Notes under the pieces: model-generated
The model's database searches: none
The model's input: only the letters and a program-made list of their open reading frames with translations
Told to the model about the DNA's origin: nothing
Origin: Geomesophilobacter sediminis
GTDB lineage: Bacteria > Desulfobacterota > Desulfuromonadia > Geobacterales > Geobacteraceae
Direction: 5' to 3'
NCBI RefSeq assembly: GCF_016458275.1
Contig: NZ_JAEMHM010000017.1
Span: 62,001-126,000, forward strand
DNA: 64,000 bases
Translations under genes and position numbers: made by a program
Shown here: positions 23,885 to 34,193 of the stretch, in pieces
Position numbering within the stretch: the first letter of the stretch is position 1
How the letters are laid out: each line of letters opens with the position of its first letter

Positions 23885-26647
23885 GTGAGTGTTAGTTTTA
23901 AATATAGTATAACTATTAATCTAACAGAGTCGGAGCATGCAACATCATTTAACGATGGTGCGACATTTTATAAAAATGAACTGACAAAGGCTGTATCTAT
24001 AGTCGAAAGTTTAGTCGCAAAACTTGGTGCAAATAATCTAAAAGATGATGGCCCTAACCATACCCATGACGCAATTACTATATTGGGACCGAGAGGGGCT
24101 GGTAAAACTAGTTTTATTCTATCGTTAAAATCAAAAGTTCAAGAAAATATAAAAGAATTACAGACTTTAGATCTTCTGGATCCGACTCTAATGGAGGACA
24201 CAGAGACATTCCTTGTTACTGTCACAAGTGCTATTTTAAAAGCCCTAGTCGGCGTAAACAAGACTAACGAATGGAATGAGGCGCTTCAAAAGCTGTGTAA
24301 AAAATTCAGGGTGCTAGCTCCTAAAGAAGTGCAGCACTCTCTTTGGAAAGATGCAGTTCACGACGCTGATTCTTTCGCGTATGAAATATTAATGCAAGCC
24401 GATTCAGGAAGAGAGCTTGCTGAAGCATTTTCATTATTTGTAAGATCTAGTGCCAATCTACTAAATAAAAAAGCTTTTTTGTTGTCTATTGATGATGTGG
24501 ACACGGCATTTCAAAAAGGCTGGCCCGTATTAGAAACCTTGAGAATGTACTTGGCGAACCCGTACTTAATAACCGTAATATCAGGAAATCTGGACCTGTA
24601 CGAGATGCTTTGCCGAAATGAGCAATGGTCGAAGATTAAGCCGCTTGTGGATATTGAAAATGACTTAGAGGACTACCCTAAGATAGTAAAATATCGTGAG
24701 CAAGTTGATCAGTTGACATCGCAATATCTATTAAAAATACTTCCACCATATAACAGGATCACGTTAGCACCTATATCTCATAAAATTTGGCAAAATGCCC
24801 GAGCAAAAAGGAATATCATTGATGTCGCAAGCAATGGGCCGCTATCTGATATTTTTTCTAAATTCAGTAAAACATATTTTGGGTTACCTGCGGCATTTGA
24901 GAGTGGGGTCACCTGTCTTGACCCCTTAAAATGGCATCCTGCTAAACTGATTCCATCTAATTCACGCAGATTTCTGCGTTTTTTAAGGCAGATAATTGAA
25001 TGCAACGTAGAGAATGAGAGTGGTTATTGGTTGGAGTTGTCGGAGGTTTTCCGAGATGAACTTTACAAAAAGGGTGTAAATGTGGAGGACATTGCAAGAG
25101 TAGGCGAGAGTGGAGGCATAGAGTGGCTGACTCGGTATTGTCTTAGTCATTCAATGGACACCGCTGAATTATGGAGGTTGGACTCTAGGTATGCTGGGGA
25201 GGTTGATGAAGTAAATAACCATATTGGTTTATTGTTGCAAGGAGCTTTATTTATATCCTGGAAGATTTCGCCATTTTCAGTTCTCGAATATGCGATTAAG
25301 ACTGCATATTTATGCTACAGCGTTGATTATATGGTTCGGGGCAAAGAGTCAGAAAGCACTATAAATTACCTTCATTTGAATTTAGAAGAAAGGACGGGTG
25401 ATACTGCTAACCGATTGATTGCTTTTTGTCACGATAAAACAAATTGGCAAACAACCGGTGACGAATATTTTCAATTGACGCAAAAACGTAAAAAACAAAA
25501 TTTAGAACGCTCAATGGTTGGGTTTACTGCTGAAAAAGCCTCTGAATATGGGAATAAACCTTGGATAGATGCTCTACATGAATTCTGTGTCAAGGAAAAA
25601 AGTAAATCTAAGATTGATGTTAAGGATGTGATTCCATCGCTAGAAAACTTTGATGTAGCAGCTACTGAAAATGCTAGATTTTTGCTTGAATTTTTTAGTA
25701 ATAGATATTCCTCAATTAAAAGTGGAGCTAAGTTTTATGTCAGTTTTATTGTTGGCATGGGACATCTTGATGATCTATTAAGGGCTGAAGATGAAGAAGC
25801 AGCTAATGCGACACTGCGACAAATTTTGCAACGTCGTACCTACCCTGTGTATTCTGAGGTTGGAGATGCAGGCATAGAAGAATCCGATGTTGTATCGGAA
25901 GATATTGCTCCAATTAAGGATGAGATTGTAGTCGAATGGGCCAAAGTGTTGATTGCTTGGAAAAAAACGCTCAAAGTAAGTGATATTTTGCCTCCCCCAA
26001 TTATTGCTAGGATAATGGTCCGTCTTAAAGATAATTTTATTACCATCAAGTCTGAAGTTCCTACAAGGCATTGGTCAGCTGGTTTTGTTCTTAGACAATG
26101 GGTAATGTCATTCATTAATTCGATATTGGTAGAAGAATGCATTTACAGAAACATATCAAGAAACATATCTCTTAGCAGTGTAGTAAGCAAAGAAAAAACA
26201 TTTGTAGATAATATAAGATCAGTTTTTATCGATGATGGGTACAAATCTCTGCCGTTCACATACACCTGGATGAGCTGCCCGCTTTTCCAACCATTTATCA
26301 GAGACATTGATGAGGTACGGGAATATTTGAATGCTGAATTAAATCATTTAAGTGAAGATGATACTTTCTGGAAAGCTAGTGCAAAGGTTTTAATTCCATC
26401 ATCGGTTTACGCCCAGCTTTGCTCGCTAATGGCAACTCCGCCACAAGGGGTTACAAAGATTATTGAAACAAAGAAGTCATTAGATCCTGTATGGGGATAC
26501 ATTTTCCCTCCAACAGTAGAGGCCAAACCCTCTCCTGAGACTGCCGCAGTCGCTGGTCCACTAACTGAATTACCTGAAGGAGAAGCGGAACAGGAGCAGC
26601 AGGAGCAGAGTGGAACAGACGGGGACGATGTAAAAGATTTATTTTGA
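23885..26647 (+). CDS. rdrA: RADAR ATPase RdrA
   Basis: First gene of a RADAR anti-phage system. RdrA is a large AAA+/STAND-type ATPase that assembles with RdrB and triggers adenosine deamination on infection. The P-loop GPRGAGKTS lies at residues 68-76 and the Walker B LLSIDDVD at 198-205 (920-residue version). The long C-terminal part is helical with no other motif I know. I prefer the GTG at 23885 because GGAGGG lies six bases upstream; the frame stays open to a TTG at 23786 that has no ribosome site. The low GC against the chromosome suggests transfer. The RADAR call rests mainly on the partner gene. Confidence 0.88.
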   Translation: MSVSFKYSITINLTESEHATSFNDGATFYKNELTKAVSIVESLVAKLGANNLKDDGPNHTHDAITILGPRGAGKTSFILSLKSKVQENIKELQTLDLLDPTLMEDTETFLVTVTSAILKALVGVNKTNEWNEALQKLCKKFRVLAPKEVQHSLWKDAVHDADSFAYEILMQADSGRELAEAFSLFVRSSANLLNKKAFLLSIDDVDTAFQKGWPVLETLRMYLANPYLITVISGNLDLYEMLCRNEQWSKIKPLVDIENDLEDYPKIVKYREQVDQLTSQYLLKILPPYNRITLAPISHKIWQNARAKRNIIDVASNGPLSDIFSKFSKTYFGLPAAFESGVTCLDPLKWHPAKLIPSNSRRFLRFLRQIIECNVENESGYWLELSEVFRDELYKKGVNVEDIARVGESGGIEWLTRYCLSHSMDTAELWRLDSRYAGEVDEVNNHIGLLLQGALFISWKISPFSVLEYAIKTAYLCYSVDYMVRGKESESTINYLHLNLEERTGDTANRLIAFCHDKTNWQTTGDEYFQLTQKRKKQNLERSMVGFTAEKASEYGNKPWIDALHEFCVKEKSKSKIDVKDVIPSLENFDVAATENARFLLEFFSNRYSSIKSGAKFYVSFIVGMGHLDDLLRAEDEEAANATLRQILQRRTYPVYSEVGDAGIEESDVVSEDIAPIKDEIVVEWAKVLIAWKKTLKVSDILPPPIIARIMVRLKDNFITIKSEVPTRHWSAGFVLRQWVMSFINSILVEECIYRNISRNISLSSVVSKEKTFVDNIRSVFIDDGYKSLPFTYTWMSCPLFQPFIRDIDEVREYLNAELNHLSEDDTFWKASAKVLIPSSVYAQLCSLMATPPQGVTKIIETKKSLDPVWGYIFPPTVEAKPSPETAAVAGPLTELPEGEAEQEQQEQSGTDGDDVKDLF

Positions 26648-26711
26648 TTGGGAGTAGCCCGAATGTAGAAATCCCCGGTGCCAACCGAGGTAATATTGTT
26701 GTGGAAAATTT

Positions 26712-29138
26712 ATGAAATTAACGCGAACTCAAAACCTTGCCGTTACTGCTATCAGTGATTCCTCAATCTTGGAGGCTGTTGAACTTTGGGCAGCGTCTTC
26801 AGCCTCATATGAAGTTTTAACAAACAAGATCAAATCATATCTGACCGTTACTTCTGCGGCTAACTTCCCTTCTATTCCTGTTGAAGAAATGACCAACTGT
26901 GTTAGCCATTTTACTCAAAACCTTAGTGATTTGCATTTGTATCAAGTGGTTCTAAGTAAGCTTGCTCGAGACTTTTATGAATGGAAAAACGGTTGTGTGT
27001 CTTTAAAGTTTGGCGAAATTCTAAGGTTTCAACACCTTCTCGGTGAAATTAACACAGATCCAATATTATGTTATGCTTGGACAATTAAATGTCTTGATCA
27101 TGAAAGCTTGTTAGCACGTAATATGCCATTTTCTGTTCTTTTATCACATTGGCATGGCCCATTGTTTCCAGAGATCACCAGCCCATTTATTGCTGAACTC
27201 AAAAACAATGGTCTTTCTGAAATTCATAGGCATCATAACGGGTCGTCTTTACCGCATTTGCTATGGCAAGGATTACTGCAAAACCCAAGGATGGCAAAGG
27301 ACTCAAAAATCATCCCCTTATTGTATTCAGCCCGTGATATTAGGAATGCAATCGTTAATTTTTTAGATAATCGTAATGCCAGAGGAAAGGAATGGGGTAT
27401 AGAGAAGTGGGATGTTATAAGAATGCGATTGAGTTCAATTAAAACTCTTCCCCCTGAACCGGTTAATAAATCAATATTTTTAAAGCCCAACCCTCTTATT
27501 GAAGGTGATCCAGCCGCAGTTCTTGTCGGGGTAGAAAATAAGGCAGTAATATCTGAAAGAGGTTTTTTGTGTCATGCCTTTCAAGCTGCTATCAATGCAA
27601 ATGACCCACATTTTCATGTACTCATGCATGTTTATCTAATTATACAAAATATAATTTGGGCGCAATACATTCATCCAAGAGTCGTAGCTAAGGGATTCAA
27701 TAGATTCGATACCTTTTCAAAAAATACGTTGCGTTCTATTGAGGAGGATGAAAATAAATATCACACATTCAGAATGACGCAAGCCGCTCGTACGGGTGGA
27801 GTTAGTAAGTTGGAAGTAAGAGTATCCCCATCAGGGTTATTGCATAAGCTAAAAGAACTGAGTGATGCTTATGGAAAGTTGGTAGATTTACCAACTTCGG
27901 CAAATAGATTCACACACGCTAGTACATTAACACCTAGATATGGAAATTTGCTTGCTTCCTCTTCCAATACCTTTTCAGTTAATAAATTTAAGATTGGAGT
28001 TGTCCCTCACTTTATAAGATATAAAGAAAACAACTCTGGTACTCCAAATTTTGTCAAAGCTCCCTACTCTAAAACTCGAACAAAGGCATGGTTTGCTGGA
28101 TTATCTTTAAACAGAATCAGAAACTCCTCTGCTTATGGAAAGTTGATTGTGGGATTGGATGTTGCTAATTCGGAATACCATGCACGTCCTGAGGCATTCA
28201 CTCCTACGGTGAAATATCTAAGGGATGAGCCCGTAGTTTGCCATGGTTATGAAGACTCAGGCACTATCTCCTCACAACGTCTTGGTCTTACTTATCACGC
28301 TGGAGAAGATTTTGCGCATATATTGTCAGGTATGCGAACAGTTGATGAAGCTGTTAAATTTCTGCGTATGGGAAGTGGCGATCGGTTAGGGCATGCCTTA
28401 GCACTCGGCCTTAAATACAGTAACTGGGTGGACTGGATAGGAGGAGAGGTTTTTATTGCTTCTGGAGAGTGGCTTGACAATCTCGTTTGGTTTAGATCAT
28501 GTCTAGTGCAGACTGGCAACGTGGCCTTAATACACAGTCTGGATTCATTCATTGAAAAGTTGTCTTATCAAATTTACAACATTTCAGCAACTCCTACTGA
28601 ACTTTTGGAGGCATGGCAACTGCGTGGGGACTCGGTACCGCAAACGGTAACTGGTATGTATGTGGAAAAATCAATCGAACTAGATAACAATAGGGTAGCA
28701 TGGCGCTTACATGAATTGTATTCGAAAAATATTGATGTAAGGAAAAAACGAGAAAAAATTATAAACGTTCTTTGTAATGCTGATTGGAATAATTCAATCA
28801 CAGAAGTTCAGGATTTTATGCTTATTTCTATAAAGGAAAAACAAATTGCGATAGAAATCAATCCTACCTCTAATTTATGTATTAGTGTTTTTGATACTAC
28901 CTCTGATCATCCTGTTTTTAGATGGGACCCTCCATTTACTGATAAATCTGCTATCAGACCTATAATTGTTGTTGGTTCTGATGATCCTGGTATCTTTGCA
29001 ACTGAATTGGTAATGGAATACGCTTTTTTAGCTCGTGCTGCTGAAAAATTAGGTACTGATAGGGATCTAATAGAAAGGTGGCTCCTAAAGCTGTCCAGGA
29101 ATTCAAAAATGTACAGCTTTGTTACTGAAGAGCCATAA
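26712..29138 (+). CDS. rdrB: RADAR adenosine deaminase RdrB
   Basis: An 808-residue adenosine deaminase far longer than housekeeping enzymes, as RdrB proteins are. All metal and catalytic residues of the family are present: HRHHNG (H172, H174), YHAGED (H529, E532), RLGHALALG (H561) and GSDDPG (D757, D758). Unlike normal deaminases these are spread around a large insertion. In RADAR, RdrB converts adenosine or ATP species to inosine forms during phage infection. It starts 64 bases after rdrA and shares its low GC. No accessory rdrC/rdrD gene is visible next to it. Confidence 0.92.
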   Translation: MKLTRTQNLAVTAISDSSILEAVELWAASSASYEVLTNKIKSYLTVTSAANFPSIPVEEMTNCVSHFTQNLSDLHLYQVVLSKLARDFYEWKNGCVSLKFGEILRFQHLLGEINTDPILCYAWTIKCLDHESLLARNMPFSVLLSHWHGPLFPEITSPFIAELKNNGLSEIHRHHNGSSLPHLLWQGLLQNPRMAKDSKIIPLLYSARDIRNAIVNFLDNRNARGKEWGIEKWDVIRMRLSSIKTLPPEPVNKSIFLKPNPLIEGDPAAVLVGVENKAVISERGFLCHAFQAAINANDPHFHVLMHVYLIIQNIIWAQYIHPRVVAKGFNRFDTFSKNTLRSIEEDENKYHTFRMTQAARTGGVSKLEVRVSPSGLLHKLKELSDAYGKLVDLPTSANRFTHASTLTPRYGNLLASSSNTFSVNKFKIGVVPHFIRYKENNSGTPNFVKAPYSKTRTKAWFAGLSLNRIRNSSAYGKLIVGLDVANSEYHARPEAFTPTVKYLRDEPVVCHGYEDSGTISSQRLGLTYHAGEDFAHILSGMRTVDEAVKFLRMGSGDRLGHALALGLKYSNWVDWIGGEVFIASGEWLDNLVWFRSCLVQTGNVALIHSLDSFIEKLSYQIYNISATPTELLEAWQLRGDSVPQTVTGMYVEKSIELDNNRVAWRLHELYSKNIDVRKKREKIINVLCNADWNNSITEVQDFMLISIKEKQIAIEINPTSNLCISVFDTTSDHPVFRWDPPFTDKSAIRPIIVVGSDDPGIFATELVMEYAFLARAAEKLGTDRDLIERWLLKLSRNSKMYSFVTEEP

Positions 29139-29249
29139 TTGGTTTTTTATCGTATAAGGGAACTTCCCCTGTACCGGGAGGTCTTCAGGTAACTGCAATT
29201 AGATCCCCGTAGTTTGGGACTCACCGAACTTCTCCGGTCGGGGCAATTC

Positions 29250-31070
29250 CTAAGACCCGGAAGGCGGCGGGCCGCCACCCGGTCCGGTTACCAACCCATA
29301 GAAAAGGAGTACCGAAGCTGCGGACATGACGAGCGCCGCAAGCACCAACCCCACATTGGTTAACCACCCCAGTTTGTCCTTTCCCATTATCACCTGGTTG
29401 TTGCCGATCAACAGAAGCAATACCACCAGGATTGGTGACAGTACTCCCTGCAGCACATTGGCCCAGAACATGAGTTGCATCGGATCCAGACCAATCAGTG
29501 CCAGGAGTAGGCTCACAACCAGCCCCAACGTCAAGATCAAATAAAAACCTTCGTTTTGCCAAGGTTTCTTTGATAACCCGGACGGCCAACCGATGGTTCC
29601 CGCTACGCCGTAAGATGCGCTGGCCAAGAGCACCGGTATGGCTATAAGTCCGGCACCTATCAGACCCATGGCAAACAGATACTTGGCAAAGGGGCCGACC
29701 AACGGTTCTAAGGCTCGGGCTGCATCGAGCGCCGTGTGGATCTGCTGGTGATTGGTGAATAATGTTGCTGCGGTAGAGACAATAATAAAGTAGGCAATCA
29801 AGTTGCCACTGATTACGCCGGCAGCTATGTCGATGGCGGCGAAATGGAACTTTTTCTTATTTGAACCGGAGCGCTTTTCTTCTTTTTCCCCCTGTACCTG
29901 CCAGAAAATAGTATATGGTGAAATAGTCGCGCCCAACAGGGCTACTGCGGTACTAACAGAGGCAAAGTTGAGATCCAGTTGCGGAATGAAGGTACCTGTT
30001 AGTACCGTGGGCCAATCTGCCTTTGAATAAAACGCGGTGATGATATAGGCCCCGAAAATCATGCTCATCGCAAGGAATATTTTCTTTATCGCGTCGAAGT
30101 CCTGGTACACCGTGACATACCACAGCGTAAAGGCAACTGGTGGTGCGAACCAGAGCCAGCGGATGCCCGTTATCAATTCAAGGCCAGCGCTGATAGCCAC
30201 CAAATCGGCAGCAATCAAGGCAATATTCGCGATAATCAGAAGCAGTGCCGCGGGCACTGCCAGTTTCTTTCCGTAGTGCTCCCGAAGTATCTCTGCCAGG
30301 CCTTTTTGCTGAATGCGCCCTATCTTGGAACTTGCGAATTGAACCGCTTGAAGTAGCGGCGTGGACAGCAACATGAGCCAGAGATGACCGTAACCGTTTT
30401 GTGCGCCATCCAGGGAGTATGATGCCACGGCCGAAGCGTCGTTACCTGCCATGCCTGACAAAAGACCCGGCCCCAGCACCTGGAATATCTTGACCTTGTC
30501 GCCACCAGCTACAGCGGCATTTGCACGATCTTCTCCCTCGATCGCTCCCGTTTCCAGCGCCCCGTGTTGAGCTGCCTCCTGATCAGTTGAATCCGTATCC
30601 GGATTTGCCTCCTCTTCGAGGCTACGCAGGCCAACATCAGTTGGCAGAGCTTTCGCTGTCTGATCAAGCAGATCGTCCCCGTTTTTTGGAATGGACGGCT
30701 CTTCGGAAGGAAACGCTTCCCGTCCGACGGGCGTCAACGCTTCAACCTCGGCTTCGCTCGCCGAGAAAACGACTTTACCCGGCGATTCGCCCGGCTTGTC
30801 TTCACCCGTACTTTGCACTACCGACTGGATCCGCTCCGATGGAATTTCAATCTCTTTTTGAAAGAAAGTACCTTTCTTAGCGACTATCGTCTCGACATCT
30901 CCCGCCTGACCATGAACTATGTCAGTCACTTTGGCCTCGGTTATGTCTTCCTGCCCAAGATCCCCTTCATCGGCCTCTACCACCATGCCGACCTCAATCT
31001 TCTTGGCCTCCTTCTGAGTGCCTTGGCGAGTCTGGTTATCCTGGTTTGTCGCAGACTTTTTCTTTCCCAT
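29250..31070 (-). CDS. NRAMP-type transporter with soluble N-terminal extension
   Basis: The C-terminal 400 residues are an NRAMP-like membrane domain (KIFQVLGPGLLSGMAGNDASAVASYSLDGAQ, then about eleven helices). The canonical DPGN metal motif is altered to AGNDAS, so the ion may not be Mn or Fe. The N-terminus carries a PRC-barrel-like domain (IEVGMVVEADEGDLGQEDITEAKVTDIVHGQAGDVETIV, written in parts: IEVGMVVEA, AKVTDIVHG) and a long acidic linker. I prefer ATG 31070 (MGKKKSATN) with AAGGAA upstream; ATG 31109 and a start at 31166 are in frame. Confidence 0.82.
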   Translation of the reverse strand: MGKKKSATNQDNQTRQGTQKEAKKIEVGMVVEADEGDLGQEDITEAKVTDIVHGQAGDVETIVAKKGTFFQKEIEIPSERIQSVVQSTGEDKPGESPGKVVFSASEAEVEALTPVGREAFPSEEPSIPKNGDDLLDQTAKALPTDVGLRSLEEEANPDTDSTDQEAAQHGALETGAIEGEDRANAAVAGGDKVKIFQVLGPGLLSGMAGNDASAVASYSLDGAQNGYGHLWLMLLSTPLLQAVQFASSKIGRIQQKGLAEILREHYGKKLAVPAALLLIIANIALIAADLVAISAGLELITGIRWLWFAPPVAFTLWYVTVYQDFDAIKKIFLAMSMIFGAYIITAFYSKADWPTVLTGTFIPQLDLNFASVSTAVALLGATISPYTIFWQVQGEKEEKRSGSNKKKFHFAAIDIAAGVISGNLIAYFIIVSTAATLFTNHQQIHTALDAARALEPLVGPFAKYLFAMGLIGAGLIAIPVLLASASYGVAGTIGWPSGLSKKPWQNEGFYLILTLGLVVSLLLALIGLDPMQLMFWANVLQGVLSPILVVLLLLIGNNQVIMGKDKLGWLTNVGLVLAALVMSAASVLLFYGLVTGPGGGPPPSGS

Positions 31071-31390
31071 GTGGAATGATTCCTTCTTGGCAGGTACATC
31101 TTCCATCATGAAAATATCGCCAAAATGATCCAGCCATCGCTGACTGCGTAATCGCCGCCCACACAAGGATGCTCAGGGAAGTAGCAACTTACCGCTTAAC
31201 CTTTTGTGCCCAAGGTTACTGCTTAGAAGGCGAACCGCAATAAGGTGCCTTAGTGAATGTAGTCACTCCTGCCTTCATTGCCTGGCCTATGCAACGGCGA
31301 GCAATGCGCGCTATTATTCTGTTGCAGCCATTCAACGCGGGTAGGGGACGGCGGCCAAGGGCGAAAATTCTAACTGTTGGAGAAGAAGCC

Positions 31391-32047
31391 ATGGAGATAT
31401 CAGCTCCAGTACCCACGCGCGAGCAGTCACGAAAGGAAGAAATCGCCAATAGTCTTAGCCACGCCATTGGACTGGTCGCAGCAGTGATGGCAACACCGAC
31501 TCTTATCACGCACGCCGTTCAACGCGGGGCTCCCGGGTTCATCATGGGAGCGAGTCTTTTCGCCGCATCCATGGTGTTGCTGTACCTTGCCTCTACCCTG
31601 TACCACGCCTTCCCTGTGGGCAAAACGAAACGCACGCTTCAGGTCATTGAGCACTCAGCGATCTTTCTCCTGATCGCTGGTACGTACACACCCTTCACAC
31701 TGGGCGTTCTGCGCGGCACCTGGGGATGGATGATTTTGGGACTCGTGTGGGGATTGGCGGGTGTCGGCGTAGGGCTGAAGGTGATGAACCGGTTATTGCA
31801 TCCCGTTATCTCCACGGGCCTGTACCTGATGATGGGGTGGCTCATTCTCATCGGGATTCCCACTTTGGTTACCCGGATGCCTTTAGAGGGTCTGTTTTGG
31901 ATTGGTGGAGGCGGTATGGCCTACACAACGGGCGTTATTTTTTTCGCGGCGGAATCCCGCATAAAATATGGCCACTTCATCTGGCACTTGTTTGTCATGA
32001 CCGGTACCGCATGCCATTACTGCGCCGTACTTTGGTACGCTGCCTGA
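31391..32047 (+). CDS. Hemolysin III / YqfA-type membrane protein
   Basis: A 218-residue PAQR-family protein: EEIANSLSHAIGLVAAV, seven membrane helices, YHAFPVGKTKRTLQVIEHSAIFLLIAGTYTPF and the C-terminal HFIWHLFVMTGTACHYCAVLWYA. The conserved His residues of the family are present. GGAGAAG precedes ATG 31391; a longer in-frame version from 31253 begins upstream without similarity. The role of bacterial members is poorly defined. Confidence 0.88.
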   Translation: MEISAPVPTREQSRKEEIANSLSHAIGLVAAVMATPTLITHAVQRGAPGFIMGASLFAASMVLLYLASTLYHAFPVGKTKRTLQVIEHSAIFLLIAGTYTPFTLGVLRGTWGWMILGLVWGLAGVGVGLKVMNRLLHPVISTGLYLMMGWLILIGIPTLVTRMPLEGLFWIGGGGMAYTTGVIFFAAESRIKYGHFIWHLFVMTGTACHYCAVLWYAA

Positions 32048-32101
32048 AGATGCCATCTGTCCCGGAGGCGATCTGCCATCTCATCCGGAGACCACGTAGT
32101 G

Positions 32102-33277
32102 TCACCTACCGTACAGCACGATTCCGATCACCCCCGCTACCGCGAGAAGCAGCGGTTCGGGTGGTTTGAAGCGCCAGAGTATCAAAATGCTCGCCACTCC
32201 TATGACTGCAGTCCACGTATCGAAGATGGAACCCTCCCCCAGGATCACCGCCGCCCCGGCAATGGCACCGGATGCTGCGGCGGTCGCCCCCTTCACGAAC
32301 CCTTTGAGTGCGGGTTTGTCCCGGTAGCGCACGATGTAGCGACCGACGAAGAGCACGAACAGATAGACCGGCAGGAAGACGCCGGCCGCGGCAATCACCG
32401 CCCCGGACAACCCAGCGACCAGGAAGCCGACAAAGGCTGCGGTGATTACCACCGGCCCCGGAGTGATGATACCCACGGCGACCGCGTCCAAGAACTCCCG
32501 CTCGGTAAGCCAGTGGTGCTTCATAACGACCCCCTCGTGCAGGAAGGGGACGATGGCGAGCCCGCTGCCGAAGGTGAAGGCGCCGGCTTTAACGAAGAAG
32601 GCTCCCAGCTCCAGAAGCAGCGGGATAGCCAAAAGGCCCGCCGTTCCCGGCGCAGCTACCAACCCCACCAGGGGCACGGTAGCTTTGCGCCAACTCCCCG
32701 GCGGGCTGTAAAGCAGCACCCCGATGAGTCCGGCGGCGACGAACAGCAGGGCGACCTCGGTACGGGCGACTACGGTGACCAGGGCGACTACGCCGAAGAT
32801 CGCCCAGAGCCGTCGGTCCGAGCCTACGGTGGTGAGCGCCAGCCGGTAGGCGGACCGCGCCACGATAGCGATGATGGTCGGCCCCATCCCGTAGAAAAGT
32901 GCCTGGACCACTGAAAGCCCGTGGTAGGCGACGTAGAGCCAGGCTATGACGACCACGATGAGTAAAGCAGGCAGGACGAAAACGAGGCCGACCAATGAGG
33001 CCCCGACCACCCCGTGGCGGATGAAACCGATCCACATGGCGAGCTGGGCGGCGAGCGGCCCCGGCATCATCTGCGAGAAGGCGAGTCCTTCGCGGTACTC
33101 CTCTTCAGTGATCCAGCGGCGCGGGATCAGGTCCCGCTGCATGTACCCCGCCAGTGCGATGGGGCCGCCAAATCCGCTTGCCCCCAGGCGCAGGAAGTAG
33201 ACCACGAGCTCCCACAGCCCGACCGGAACCAAGCCGTGCTCTGGTTCTGCATTTCTGCCAACGTCGCTCGCGCTCAT
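32102..33277 (-). CDS. chrA: Chromate transporter ChrA family
   Basis: A 391-residue CHR-family efflux protein with two homologous halves. It shows LRLGASGFGGPIALAGYMQRDLI, GLAFSQMMPGPLAAQLAMWIG in the first half and GAFTFGSGLAIVPFLHEGVV, TPGPVVITAAFVGF in the second. ATG 33277 comes one base after the stop of the DUF1259 gene, so translation is probably coupled; a TTG 12 bases earlier is also in frame. Substrate chromate is expected for the family but not proven here. Confidence 0.88.
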   Translation of the reverse strand: MSASDVGRNAEPEHGLVPVGLWELVVYFLRLGASGFGGPIALAGYMQRDLIPRRWITEEEYREGLAFSQMMPGPLAAQLAMWIGFIRHGVVGASLVGLVFVLPALLIVVVIAWLYVAYHGLSVVQALFYGMGPTIIAIVARSAYRLALTTVGSDRRLWAIFGVVALVTVVARTEVALLFVAAGLIGVLLYSPPGSWRKATVPLVGLVAAPGTAGLLAIPLLLELGAFFVKAGAFTFGSGLAIVPFLHEGVVMKHHWLTEREFLDAVAVGIITPGPVVITAAFVGFLVAGLSGAVIAAAGVFLPVYLFVLFVGRYIVRYRDKPALKGFVKGATAAASGAIAGAAVILGEGSIFDTWTAVIGVASILILWRFKPPEPLLLAVAGVIGIVLYGR

Positions 33278-33278
33278 G

Positions 33279-34142
33279 TCATTTGGCAAGGTTCACCTTG
33301 CCCAGCGCTGCCTTGAGTCCGGTGGCCACTTTCTCCGGGGTGTCGTAAGCCCAGAAGTGCAGGAAGAACAGGCGCGGCGACTCAAACAGCATGTGGCTGT
33401 GCACGGCGGTCACCATAATGCCATGCTCGGTGAGCGCCTTGACCACCGGGTTCACCTCGCTGCCGATCAGGACGAAGTCTCCCGTCGTTGCCACCTTGCC
33501 ACCCACCGCCTGGAGGTTGATCGTCTGCCCAACACCGAGAAAGGGCGGGATCTCCATCCCGTGCTCTTTCACCTTTTCCCGGCGCGGAATGCTGTACTGG
33601 AGCAGGTCTCCCTTCTTCTGCCCCTCCCTACCGAGAATCGCCTCCACCCTCCTCCAGTCGTAGGTCGCCGCTGCGGCCGTCTTGGGCGGGGTCATCGGGG
33701 TTGCCGTCACCGAAAGTGCCGAGTACATGGCCGCGGCCAGCTTGCCCGGATCTCCCTCACCAGCGAAATGCAGGTACAGGACGGGCGGGTTCGACCCGAT
33801 CAGGTGGTTGTGCAGCGCCGTCACCTTAAGACCGTGCTCGACGAGCTTCGCCGTGACCGGCCCCACCTCGCTTTCCAGAAGCACCAGGTCGCCCATCATC
33901 ATGGCGTTCTTGCCCATCTTGTCGAAGCCGATCCAGGAGGTGAGCGCTAGTCCCGGTTCAACCTTGACCTCGCCCATAAGCACCGACAGATCGCTGCGCG
34001 GGAAGGTGACCTTGAACGCGTTCCCCTGGGCTTTCCCCTTCTGAGCGAATACCTTTTCTACTGAGCTCCAATCGACATCCTTGGCATAGGCAGAGGTAAA
34101 ACCAAACAGCACGATGCCAAGAAGCAACAATGCGCGTTTCAT
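33279..34142 (-). CDS. DUF1259 (LppY/LpqO) exported protein
   Basis: A 287-residue secreted protein with signal peptide MKRALLLLGIVLFGFTSAYA and two tandem copies of the DUF1259 unit (TFPRSDLSVLMGEVKVEPGLALTSWIGF / YSIPRREKVKEHGMEIPPFLGVGQT; each with GDFVL(I/L)xSEVxPV and a His-rich ALHNHLIG or AVHSHMLF). DUF1259 genes commonly sit beside chrA. AGAGGAA precedes ATG 34142. Confidence 0.85.
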   Translation of the reverse strand: MKRALLLLGIVLFGFTSAYAKDVDWSSVEKVFAQKGKAQGNAFKVTFPRSDLSVLMGEVKVEPGLALTSWIGFDKMGKNAMMMGDLVLLESEVGPVTAKLVEHGLKVTALHNHLIGSNPPVLYLHFAGEGDPGKLAAAMYSALSVTATPMTPPKTAAAATYDWRRVEAILGREGQKKGDLLQYSIPRREKVKEHGMEIPPFLGVGQTINLQAVGGKVATTGDFVLIGSEVNPVVKALTEHGIMVTAVHSHMLFESPRLFFLHFWAYDTPEKVATGLKAALGKVNLAK

Positions 34143-34193
34143 TTTGTTCCTCTCTTTCACCCCCGTTTTCCGCAGGGATGCGGCGGTCTGTGT

